Origin: JAUWMI01 sp964630455
Lineage (GTDB): Bacteria; Sumerlaeota; Sumerlaeia; MWCT01; JAUWMI01
DNA length: 6,244 nt
Direction: 5' to 3'
Assembly: GCA_964630455.1 (NCBI GenBank)
Contig: CAZVVA010000209.1
Coordinates: 1-6,244, forward strand
Within the stretch, counting starts at the first letter, position 1, and each line of letters starts with the position of its first letter. The translations under genes were made by a program, and so were the position numbers. This document shows, one piece after another, positions 1 through 6,218 of this stretch. Under the pieces are notes generated by a model. The model did not search any database. It was given only the letters and a program-made list of their open reading frames with translations, and was not told the DNA's origin.

Positions 1-6
1 GGGTAG

Positions 7-41
7 GATTTACAAGATCAATAGGATTTATCAGGGATTGA
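7..41. repeat. 35-bp dispersed repeat, left copy
   Basis: These 35 bases match 2830-2864 in the same orientation with a single difference (A at 15, G at 2838). The similarity stops at the right edge of both copies. The core has a loose 9-bp period built on words like CAGGATTTA. At the right-hand copy the element is half of an inverted repeat; here only one arm is seen, joined directly to the palindrome at 42-64. I read it as a dispersed intergenic repeat, not coding DNA. Confidence 0.75.
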
Positions 42-64
42 GGGGCAGGTTTGAAACCTGCCCC
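42..64. repeat. Perfect 11-bp palindrome (hairpin)
   Basis: GGGGCAGGTTT (42-52) and its exact reverse complement AAACCTGCCCC (54-64) are separated by one base. As RNA it would form a strong GC-rich hairpin with a small loop. There is no T-tract on either side, so it is not a standard intrinsic terminator. It lies about 125 bp beyond the stop codon of the propeller gene and could still mark or stabilise its transcript end. The form resembles palindromic elements dispersed in many environmental bacterial genomes; that family link is from memory. Confidence 0.7.
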
Positions 65-187
65 TACGTTGCGAATCTTATGATGCACTCCAAACTTCGG
101 GCGAGGCGGTAGGCAGCGATATATCACGAAAAGAGGCGCTTCAGAGGAATTTCGTAGTATGTCCCCGAAATCCCCACCCAACTGCCC
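65..187. other. Gene-free 3' flank of the propeller gene
   Basis: No gene or T-tailed terminator is seen between the propeller stop codon and the palindrome. The stretch around 146-172, containing TAGTATGTCCCCGAAAT, resembles sequence I remember near the ends of IS200-like/REP-associated transposon remnants, but no transposase is present. On the minus strand, the frame after the stop codon at 188-190 stays open to the window edge, but it runs through the repeats at 7-64 and shows no recognisable domain, so I do not call it coding. Confidence 0.35.
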
Positions 188-2545
188 TTACTCATAGTGC
201 TGCCAGAGGGCTGGTTGCACTCCACGTGGAAGAACCATACGTATCTTACTAACGAAGACATCTTCTGGGTAGCTTGGACTGCCGCCATTATACGTAGTAT
301 CAAACGCGCCGGGAGTGGTAGGGAAATTGGATGAATTAGTATATCCGGTAATATAGGCGTTGCCCGAGACGTCGATCGCTATGGCATGACCCATGTCAGA
401 CTCACTCCCCCCGAGGAAGGTGGAGTAAATTAGAGCTGACCCGCTGGCGTTTAACCTGGTCACAAAAACATCCAAGCCACTAAACGTAGTATCAAAAGCG
501 CCGGGCGTGACGGGGAAATCGGATGAGTAAGTATATCCGGTAATATAGGCGTTGCCCGACCCGTCGATCCCTATGCCAGAGCCAAAGTCATTCCACGCTC
601 CCCCCAGGAACGTGGAGTAGACCAGGGCAGACCCGTCGGTGTTTAACCTGGTCACAAAAACGTTAGCGTTACCATTATACGTAGTATCAAAAGCGCCGGG
701 CGTGACGGGGAAATCGGATGAGTAAGTATATCCGGTAATATAGACGTTGCCCGAACCGTCTATCGCTATGGCATAACCCCCCTCCCCATTGCCTCCCCCC
801 AGGTAGGTAGAGTAAAGCAGGGGTGACCCGCTGGCGTTTAACTTGGTAACAAAACCGTCCCATTCGCCACCATTATACGAAGTATCGAACGCGCCGGGGG
901 TGACGGGGAAATTGGATGAATTAGTCCATCCGGTAATATAGGCGTTGCCCCACACGTCTATCGCGATAGAAGGAAATGGTTCAGTACTCCCTCCCCCCAG
1001 GAAGGTGGAGTAAATTAGAGCTGACCCGCTGGCGTTTAACTTGGTCACAAAAACATCATCGCCACCATTATGGATAGTATCGAACGAGCCGGGGGCGACG
1101 GGGAAATCGGTTGAACGAGTCTCTCCGGTAATATAGGCGTTGTCCGACCCGTCTATCGCTATGTGAAGACCGTACTCATAATTCCCGCCCCCCAGGAACG
1201 TAGAGTAGAGCAGGGCTGACCCAGCGGCGTTTAACTTGGTCACAAAAACATCATAGAAACCATTATGCGTCGTATCAAACGCGCCGGGGGTGACGGGGAA
1301 ATCGGTTGAACGAGTCTCTCCGGTTATATAGGCGTTGCCGGAACCGTCGATCGCTATGGACCAACCAGCTTCATCATTCTCTCCCCCCAGGTAGGTGGAG
1401 TAAATTAGGGCTGAGCCGTCGGCGTTTAACTTGGTGACAAAAATATCCCGATCACCGTCATTATAAGTAGTATCAAACGCGCCGGGGGTGACGGGGAAAT
1501 TTGTTGACGAAGTATATCCGGTAATATAGACATTGCCCGACTCGTCGATCGCTATGGACCAACCAACTTCATCATCCCCTCCCCCCAGGAAGGTGGAGTA
1601 GACCAAATCGGTTTCCGGGTCAATCACGACAGGGAACGACGGATCATGTCCGAATAGCTGAAAACCGATTGAGCCATCCTCATGTATACGATATTCACCA
1701 TCTACCAGGATTTTCTCGCCGCCTATTTCTTGATAGATGATGGGATTTCTCTCCTCGTGCATGGGACAGGGGCTGTTCCCCATATTTAGTGTCACGCTCA
1801 ATGCCAGTCCCCCGGACTCCGTCACCTGTAAACTATCCACCCCTTCATAGATAAACCTCAGCTGGGCAACATCCGCCCCGGGATATACTATCAAATCATA
1901 TTTCAACCGGCCGTCTACTCCCTTGTACACCAGGTCAATCCCGGGATACAGGTTGTGGTATATCAATTCCTTAAACGTGGGAATTTTAGTTTTCCATTCG
2001 GAAGGATCGTTGCCGCGAAAAAAGTTCACCGTGCCGGGCAAGGCTGAGCTGCCTTCAATTTGGCAATCGGGGTTCGTGCCCACAAACTGTTTCCGTATGA
2101 CATAACCCCGGACGGATTGATTTTCGCTGTCAGGTTCACGATCTGCACCAGCGACAGCCTGGTGTAGTTCAATCCCTTGCTTGACTTTTCTTTGAGGGTC
2201 GGCTGAGTCAGAGAGAGGCTGCGTAAACTGCATGACCACTGCGTCAGAGGTAAAATATATCGTTCCTTTGGGACTATTGAAATAATACTTCACATCTTCT
2301 GGATATTGCTGCCGGTTCTCAATGAACTGGATGGGCAGTTTCCCATACGTACTGAGGATTTCTGTCCGCTGGCTAGAATCCACGGTTGCTGCGGATTTCT
2401 CCCTGTCAACGGACCCACCCCCAAGGAAAACAATTACAAAACATAATGCGGCGATGCGCCAAACCCATCCGCGCTTCTTGCCGTTCGCATAATTCCCCGT
2501 CACCACCCGAGCCTTCTCATTCAGACTTGAAAGCTCGCTTTTCAT
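188..2545 (-). CDS. Exported SBBP-repeat seven-bladed beta-propeller protein
   Basis: Function is unknown; proteins of this type are thought to be cell-surface or secreted binding scaffolds. The 785 residues start with a basic stretch and a hydrophobic segment (about 26-41), a signal peptide or N-terminal anchor; its one cysteine sits inside the core with no lipobox. Residues 65-310 match the domain that usually precedes SBBP repeats (DUF7948, from memory), with motifs such as LPIQFIENRQQ, YPGIDLVYKG and FPVVIDP. Seven repeats of 64-67 residues follow, starting at 316, 383, 447, 512, 578, 643 and 707, each with YST[FY]LGG, ID.SGN.YITG.T, FP.TPGAFDT and DVFV[TS]K. Seven blades make a complete propeller. 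The ATG at 2545 is chosen because AAGGAGG lies 8 bases upstream; a TTG at 2584 would add 13 residues but has no such site. The protein ends about 16 residues after blade 7 in an unrelated tail, with no sorting domain. No catalytic residues are evident. Confidence 0.93.
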   Translation of the reverse strand: MKSELSSLNEKARVVTGNYANGKKRGWVWRIAALCFVIVFLGGGSVDREKSAATVDSSQRTEILSTYGKLPIQFIENRQQYPEDVKYYFNSPKGTIYFTSDAVVMQFTQPLSDSADPQRKVKQGIELHQAVAGADREPDSENQSVRGYVIRKQFVGTNPDCQIEGSSALPGTVNFFRGNDPSEWKTKIPTFKELIYHNLYPGIDLVYKGVDGRLKYDLIVYPGADVAQLRFIYEGVDSLQVTESGGLALSVTLNMGNSPCPMHEERNPIIYQEIGGEKILVDGEYRIHEDGSIGFQLFGHDPSFPVVIDPETDLVYSTFLGGGDDEVGWSIAIDESGNVYITGYTSSTNFPVTPGAFDTTYNDGDRDIFVTKLNADGSALIYSTYLGGENDEAGWSIAIDGSGNAYITGETRSTDFPVTPGAFDTTHNGFYDVFVTKLNAAGSALLYSTFLGGGNYEYGLHIAIDGSDNAYITGETRSTDFPVAPGSFDTIHNGGDDVFVTKLNASGSALIYSTFLGGGSTEPFPSIAIDVWGNAYITGWTNSSNFPVTPGAFDTSYNGGEWDGFVTKLNASGSPLLYSTYLGGGNGEGGYAIAIDGSGNVYITGYTYSSDFPVTPGAFDTTYNGNANVFVTRLNTDGSALVYSTFLGGAWNDFGSGIGIDGSGNAYITGYTYSSDFPVTPGAFDTTFSGLDVFVTRLNASGSALIYSTFLGGSESDMGHAIAIDVSGNAYITGYTNSSNFPTTPGAFDTTYNGGSPSYPEDVFVSKIRMVLPRGVQPALWQHYE
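239..1600 (-). repeat. Seven tandem SBBP units, about 195 bp each
   Basis: The repeats are visible in DNA as well as protein. On the minus strand the units span 1600-1400, 1399-1208, 1207-1013, 1012-815, 814-620, 619-428 and 427-239. Units 5 and 6 share 65 identical consecutive bases (679-743 and 484-548), and units 2 and 3 are nearly identical around the TGETRSTDFPV codons. Conservation at silent positions points to recent duplication or gene conversion between units rather than protein-level selection alone. Confidence 0.9.
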
Positions 2546-2553
2546 GATTCGTT

Positions 2554-2560
2554 CCTCCTT
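2554..2560 (-). promoter_or_regulatory. Strong Shine-Dalgarno that sets the propeller start
   Basis: The minus strand reads AAGGAGG here, 8 bases before the ATG at 2545-2543. This is a near-ideal match and spacing, so it decides the start in favour of the ATG over the in-frame TTG 39 bases upstream. Just upstream, 2574-2586 is a 13-bp palindrome (TCTTGA-A-TCAAGA) that could be an operator or small hairpin; nothing further supports that. Confidence 0.85.
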
Positions 2561-2610
2561 TTTTTTATCTGACTCTTGAATCAAGACCAGAAAGTTCTAT
2601 GAAGATATTT

Positions 2611-2677
2611 GACTGATTCGGCGGGCTATCATCATTAGTGCCTAAAAACGAAACCGGCACCCAAGGGTTACTCAGTC
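2611..2677 (-). promoter_or_regulatory. Possible structured 5' leader of the propeller gene
   Basis: Read on the minus strand, GACTGA (2677-2672) can pair with TCAGTC (2616-2611). The enclosed region has a second stem, GTGCC (2660-2656) with GGCAC (2642-2638), and a small ACC/GGU hairpin before it, giving a three-way-junction layout. It sits 66-132 bases upstream of the start codon, right where the candidate promoter at 2683-2711 would begin transcription. It matches no riboswitch class I can recall. Short stems like these can arise by chance. Confidence 0.25.
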
Positions 2678-2682
2678 CGAAT

Positions 2683-2711
2683 TGTTTACCAAATTAAGTA
2701 TGATTCGTCAA
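2683..2711 (-). promoter_or_regulatory. Candidate extended -10 promoter for the propeller gene
   Basis: On the minus strand TTGACG (2711-2706, 5 of 6 to the -35 consensus) is followed by a 17-base spacer and TAAACA (2688-2683, 3 of 6 to the -10 consensus). TGG directly precedes the -10, giving an extended -10 TGn motif. The start point would fall near 2676, with a leader of about 130 bases. A second, weaker candidate is TTGAGT (2970-2965) with an 18-base spacer and TATAAA (2946-2941). Both assume a housekeeping sigma factor of the usual type. Confidence 0.4.
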
Positions 2712-2822
2712 TGGATTTCTCAAGGAGAGGGAAATTTTGTTGTTCGTGGCATCTTGAACCCAGATTTTGCGTTAGAGAGGATTTTCTTCTCTTTTAAATT
2801 CAGAATACAGCTCTCAATTTTT

Positions 2823-2914
2823 TAGACATGATTTACAGGATCAATAGGATTTATCAGGGATTGATGGGATTCTTTAGATTTTTTTTATCCTGTTAATCTT
2901 GTTCATCCTGTCTA
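2823..2914. repeat. 9-bp-periodic imperfect inverted repeat, includes right copy of 35-bp repeat
   Basis: The left arm 2823-2850 pairs with the right arm 2887-2914 at 22 of 28 positions, around a 36-base centre rich in T. Both arms are built from 9-bp units: ACAGGAT-like words at 2825, 2834 and 2843, and ATCCTGTTA, ATCTTGTTC, ATCCTGTCT at 2887, 2896 and 2905. The 2830-2864 portion is the partner of the repeat at 7-41. I recall similar CAGGATTAA-type repeats scattered between genes in several environmental phyla. No coding potential is seen. Confidence 0.75.
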
Positions 2915-3047
2915 ATATTATTGTCATCTCTTTGTGCTTCTTTATAATTTTTTTGGACACTTAAACTCAACTGCAAAATTTGGGTTTATTAATGAAGCGA
3001 CGTTTGGTGGGCGCAGGAGGGCTTTTTCGCTGGCATGGGGCTGGCGC

Positions 3048-3080
3048 AAAAAAAGAAAGCGCAATCCTTCAAGATTGCGC
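3048..3080 (-). terminator. Intrinsic (Rho-independent) terminator of clpB
   Basis: On the minus strand GCGCAATC (3080-3073), loop CTTCAA read as TTGAAG (3072-3067), and GATTGCGC (3066-3059) form a perfect 8-bp hairpin. It is followed by TTTCTTTTTTT (3058-3048). It begins 21 bases past the clpB stop codon and points only in the clpB direction. It supports clpB being the last gene of its transcript and separates it from the propeller gene. Confidence 0.93.
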
Positions 3081-3101
3081 CTCTTATTGATGATCAGTTG
3101 C

Positions 3102-5693
3102 TCACGTTTTTGAGAATACGATTTCTGATTTACCGTTCAGATCAACTTTTACCGTATCGCCTTCCTGAAACTTGCCTTCCAGCATATCCAGAGCTAGAGG
3201 GTCGAGTATCGTGCGCTGGATAGAGCGCTTGAGCGGGCGAGCGCCATATGCCGGATCGTAACCTTGCTCAGCCAGCGCGTTTTTCGCCGAATTGGTGAGT
3301 ACCAGGTTGAGCTGGCGATCCTTCAGTCGTTCCTGGATATGCGCAAGCTGGATATCAATAATCTGCTTGATGTGCTCGCGGGTCAGATTGTCAAAGATAA
3401 TGATCTCATCAATGCGGTTAAGAAACTCTGGCCGGAACTGCTCGCGCATTGCCTCGCGCACACGCTTTTGGAGTTCATCTCGGTCTTTGGCGCCGAGTTG
3501 GTCAATCCACTGTGAGCCCACGTTCGACGTCATCACAACAACTGTATTTTTGAAGTTTACAATGCGGCCGTGGCTATCGGTCAGCCGCCCATCTTCGAGA
3601 ATCTGGAGCAGGACGTTAAAGACCTCCGGGTGCGCCTTCTCGATTTCATCAAAGAGAACCACACTATAGGGCTTGCGGCGCACGGTTTCAGTCAATTGTC
3701 CTCCCTCTTCGTAGCCGACATAGCCAGGCGGCGCACCGATCAGGCGCGACACGCTGTGGCGTTCCATGTACTCACTCATGTCAATGCGTACCATGTTCGA
3801 TTCGTCGTCGAAGAGGAATTCAGCAAGGGCGCGAGCCAGCTCGGTTTTGCCGACGCCGGTTGGCCCGAGAAAGATAAATGAGCCGAGCGGACGGCTGGGA
3901 TCCTGGAGACCTGCACGGGCACGGCGTACCGCATTCGAAACCGCAGTAATCGCTTCGTCCTGTCCTACGACGCGCTGGCGCAGACGTTCTTCCATGTGCA
4001 CGAGTTTCTCGATTTCACCTTCCATAAGACGCGTTACAGGTATTCCCGTCCATTTGCTGACGATCTCGCCGATATCTTCCTCGTCTACTTCTTCCTTGAG
4101 CATTTTTTTATCTTTTTGCAGTGCGGTGAGCTGCTTATTTGCGACTGTAATTTCTTTTTCCAGCTGCGGCATGCGGCCATGGCGTAGCTCTGCAGCCTTC
4201 TCCAGATTCCCCTCGCGTTCTGCTTTCTGCTCGTGAATTTTCGCTTGTTCAAGCTCTTCTTTTAGGGTCTGAATTTTTCCTATGTGCTTCTTCTCGTTTT
4301 CCCAATGAACTTTCTTCTGGCTCGACTGCTCCCGCAGCTCGGCAAGGTCTTTTTCCAGGTTGCTGAGGCGTTCCTTGGACGCCTTGTCCTTCTCCTTGCG
4401 CAGCGCCTGGCGTTCGATCTCCAGCTGCATGATCTTGCGCTCGACTTCGTCGATTTCCTGCGGCATGCTGTCAATCTCGATGCGCAAGCGCGATGCTGCT
4501 TCGTCCATCAGATCTACCGCCTTATCAGGCAGGTAGCGGTCTGAGATATAGCGGTGTGACAGCACGGCGGCAGCGATGAGAGCCGTGTCTTTGATGCGCA
4601 CTCCATGGTGCACTTCATAGCGCTCTTTCAGGCCGCGCAAAATGGCGATGGTATCTTCCACCGAGGGCTCATCTACGATGATCTGCTGGAAGCGGCGCTC
4701 CAGGGCTGCATCCTTTTCGATGTTCTTACGGTATTCGTCCAGGGTCGTGGCGCCAATGCAGCGAAGCTCGCCGCGTGCCAGGGCCGGCTTGAGCATGTTC
4801 GATGCATCCACCGAACCTTCAGCTGCGCCAGCACCAACCAGTGTATGGAGCTCGTCAATGAATAGAATGACCGAGCCCTCAGCTTCTTCGATTTCCTTGA
4901 GCACGGCTTTGAGGCGGTCTTCAAATTCACCGCGAAACTTCGATCCCGCAACGAGCGCACCGAGATCCAGCTGAACGAGCTGTTTCCGCTTAAGGCCTTC
5001 AGGCACGTCGCCCGACACGATGCGCTGCGCCAGGCCTTCAACAATCGCCGTCTTGCCCACGCCCGGATCGCCGATCAACACCGGGTTGTTTTTAGTGCGG
5101 CGTGAGAGTACCTGGATGAGGCGGCGAATCTCGTCGTCACGACCAATAACGGGATCGAGTTTTCCAGCACGCGCGTGTTCCGTCAGGTCGCGGCCGAAGC
5201 GCTTCAGCGCCTGGTATTTATCTTCCGGGTGAGGATCAGTGACCCGCTGGGAGCCGCGCACTTCGCGCAGTGCCGTCATAATTGCAGCTTCAGTAGCCCC
5301 CAGATCGTTGAGCAGCTTCCCTGCGGGAAGACTTTTGTTCTTCGCGATTCCCAACAATAGATGCTCGGTACTTAGATACTCGTCTTTGAGCCGCTGCGCT
5401 TCTTTCCAGGAGTCGTCAAGAACCCGCTTCAGAGCAGGGGAGATGTAGACATTTTGCGGCATTCCGCCGGAAATCCGAGGCAGGCGATTGATATGTTCCT
5501 GCAGGCTGCTGCGCACCTGACCCGGGTCAACGCCAATCTTCTGCAATACCGGGATCACCACGCCTTCCTTCTGCTCAATCAATGTAAACAGAAGATGCTC
5601 AGGGGTGATCTCCTGATGTCCCAGTTGATCACACTGATCCTGGGCGTGCGCCAGCGCCTCCTGCGCTTTAATGGTTAGCTTATCCAGTCTCAT
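3102..5693 (-). CDS. clpB: ATP-dependent protein disaggregase ClpB (Hsp100)
   Basis: ClpB is a cytoplasmic hexameric AAA+ machine that, with DnaK/DnaJ/GrpE, pulls polypeptides out of aggregates after heat or other stress. At 863 residues it has the normal family length. The N-domain has two Clp repeats (TPEHLL at 30, STEHLL at 108). NBD1 has Walker A GDPGVGKT (208-215), Walker B with D280/E281 and arginine fingers R333/R334. A long charged coiled coil (about 410-535) is the M-domain that distinguishes ClpB from ClpA and ClpC. NBD2 has Walker A GPTGVGKT (610-617), Walker B with D682/E683, pore-loop Y658 in GYVG, sensor-1 N724, arginine finger R760 and sensor-2 R819 in GAR. There is no ClpP-docking IGL-type loop. 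Two substitutions stand out: pore-loop 1 is KFRG (F253, usually Tyr), and M-domain H505 sits where Tyr is usual. The ATG has AAAGGAAGT 5 bases upstream. No CIRCE or clear heat-shock promoter is seen. Confidence 0.99.
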   Translation of the reverse strand: MRLDKLTIKAQEALAHAQDQCDQLGHQEITPEHLLFTLIEQKEGVVIPVLQKIGVDPGQVRSSLQEHINRLPRISGGMPQNVYISPALKRVLDDSWKEAQRLKDEYLSTEHLLLGIAKNKSLPAGKLLNDLGATEAAIMTALREVRGSQRVTDPHPEDKYQALKRFGRDLTEHARAGKLDPVIGRDDEIRRLIQVLSRRTKNNPVLIGDPGVGKTAIVEGLAQRIVSGDVPEGLKRKQLVQLDLGALVAGSKFRGEFEDRLKAVLKEIEEAEGSVILFIDELHTLVGAGAAEGSVDASNMLKPALARGELRCIGATTLDEYRKNIEKDAALERRFQQIIVDEPSVEDTIAILRGLKERYEVHHGVRIKDTALIAAAVLSHRYISDRYLPDKAVDLMDEAASRLRIEIDSMPQEIDEVERKIMQLEIERQALRKEKDKASKERLSNLEKDLAELREQSSQKKVHWENEKKHIGKIQTLKEELEQAKIHEQKAEREGNLEKAAELRHGRMPQLEKEITVANKQLTALQKDKKMLKEEVDEEDIGEIVSKWTGIPVTRLMEGEIEKLVHMEERLRQRVVGQDEAITAVSNAVRRARAGLQDPSRPLGSFIFLGPTGVGKTELARALAEFLFDDESNMVRIDMSEYMERHSVSRLIGAPPGYVGYEEGGQLTETVRRKPYSVVLFDEIEKAHPEVFNVLLQILEDGRLTDSHGRIVNFKNTVVVMTSNVGSQWIDQLGAKDRDELQKRVREAMREQFRPEFLNRIDEIIIFDNLTREHIKQIIDIQLAHIQERLKDRQLNLVLTNSAKNALAEQGYDPAYGARPLKRSIQRTILDPLALDMLEGKFQEGDTVKVDLNGKSEIVFSKT

Positions 5694-5698
5694 ATAAT

Positions 5699-5707
5699 AC
5701 TTCCTTT
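5699..5707 (-). promoter_or_regulatory. clpB ribosome binding site
   Basis: The minus strand reads AAAGGAAGT, ending 5 bases before the ATG at 5693. The purine core AAGGA gives a reasonable Shine-Dalgarno at normal distance and supports the chosen clpB start, which also gives a full N-domain beginning MRLDKLT as expected for the family. Confidence 0.75.
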
Positions 5708-5881
5708 CGGTTATTACAATTCAGATTCAAGATGGGTAATGCATGGCCAAGATGTTACATCAAGCGCGCCATACAAAACATTCATGCCTTCTACTCAATT
5801 CTCTATAGGCCAAACGAAGTACCAATGCCATAAAAAAAACCCGGCTCTTTTTCAAATGAGTCAGCATTTTGCTCAAGAAAT

Positions 5882-6001
5882 GATCCCCCTCACCTCCATC
5901 CTCTCCCACAAGGGGAGAGGAAGCAAGGTTGGGCAATGACTGGAGATGCCGATCCCCCAAGGGGAGAGGAAACAACGTTGGGCAATGACTGGAGATGCCG
6001 A
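5882..6001. repeat. Two tandem copies of a hairpin-bearing intergenic repeat
   Basis: Unit 1 (5882-5950) and unit 2 (5951-5999) both begin GATCCCC and end TGACTGGAGATGCC. The 44-base block 5909-5952 matches 5958-6001 with two differences (5923/5972 and 5927/5976). Unit 2 lacks about 20 bases present in unit 1, including the left arm of its hairpin, CCTCTCCC (5900-5907) with GGGAGAGG (5913-5920). Unit 2 keeps a smaller TCCCC/GGGGA stem (5953-5957, 5961-5965). The CCTCTCCC...GGGAGAGG hairpin is of a type I recall as widely dispersed between bacterial genes. Confidence 0.85.
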
Positions 6002-6160
6002 ATAGCAAAGAGCACCCTGTCAATTCACGTTATCTTCTTAAAGAAACCTTCAAGCATTAAAAGCAAAATGCAGTTGGGAAGAAGTCGTATTAGGAGTCTG
6101 CAAATACTCAACTTGATTTTTGACACATGACTATTCTTGCTGACCTATCTGACAAAGAGC

Positions 6161-6193
6161 AAAAAAAACCCTTGCTCAGAGCTATTTGAGGGT
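6161..6193 (-). terminator. Possible intrinsic terminator of a gene beyond the right edge
   Basis: On the minus strand ACCCT (6193-6189) can pair with AGGGT (6172-6168), with a 16-base loop, followed by a run of seven more T (6167-6161). The T-tract is good but the stem is only 5 bp and the loop is large. An alternative fold pairs GAGCAA (6157-6162) with TTGCTC (6172-6177). If real, it implies a minus-strand gene to the right of the window ending before clpB, so clpB would have its own promoter. Confidence 0.3.
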
Positions 6194-6214
6194 CGGGGAG
6201 TTTTACCTCCGACC
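6191..6214. repeat. Palindromic repeat hairpin
   Basis: GGTCGG (6191-6196) pairs with CCGACC (6209-6214) around GGAGTTTTACCT. The flanks can extend the pairing with a one-base bulge (GAG at 6188-6190 with CTC at 6216-6218). There is no T-tract after it on the plus strand. It adjoins the next repeat at 6219 and probably belongs to the same group of dispersed palindromes. Confidence 0.5.
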
Positions 6215-6218
6215 CCTC

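Larger units (their letters stand above)
2546..3047. other. Intergenic region between clpB terminator and propeller gene
   Basis: This stretch of about 500 bp contains no gene. From the right: 2915-3047 is AT-rich DNA, turning GC-richer near 3000, with no supported feature apart from the weak promoter candidate at 2941-2970; 2823-2914 is the inverted repeat; 2712-2822 shows nothing I can name; 2546-2711 holds the candidate promoter, possible structured leader, small palindrome and ribosome binding site of the propeller gene. A short plus-strand frame at 3035-3223 overlaps the clpB terminator and 3' end and is not a gene. Confidence 0.7.

Noticed and set aside
1..187. Open minus-strand frame continuing past the propeller stop codon, hinting at a nonsense mutation
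   Set aside because: About 60 stop-free codons can occur by chance, and the frame passes through two non-coding repeats without any SBBP motif.
239..1600. Regular about 195-bp repeats as a possible CRISPR or satellite array
   Set aside because: The units are a continuous open frame encoding SBBP blades, with no alternating short repeats and unique spacers.
2650..2680. CTGAGTAACCCTTGGG on the minus strand, faintly like a thiamine pyrophosphate riboswitch core
   Set aside because: The conserved elements are in the wrong order and the rest of the consensus is absent; the gene has no link to thiamine.
4280..5044. Minus-strand alternative frames inside clpB
   Set aside because: Out-of-frame readings of a gene whose real frame is fully conserved from N-domain to C-terminus.
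3264..5678. Many plus-strand open frames opposite clpB, up to 156 codons
   Set aside because: They are antisense shadows of the clpB reading frame; low-complexity Ser/Arg-rich translations, no family motifs and no supported ribosome binding sites.
5714..5760. Heat-shock-like CTTGG...CCCAT on the minus strand before clpB
   Set aside because: The -35 part is a poor match and the spacing of about 9 bases is too short for a sigma-32 promoter.
5832..5865. Terminator-like CTGACTC...GAGCCGG followed by T8 on the minus strand
   Set aside because: The stem needs an A-C mismatch and a G-U pair around a 10-base loop; too weak to list as a terminator.
5760..6023. 87-codon minus-strand frame upstream of clpB
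   Set aside because: It runs through the tandem hairpin repeats, and its translation contains the typical nonsense of that repeat (SPLVGEDGG), with no domain or good start signal.
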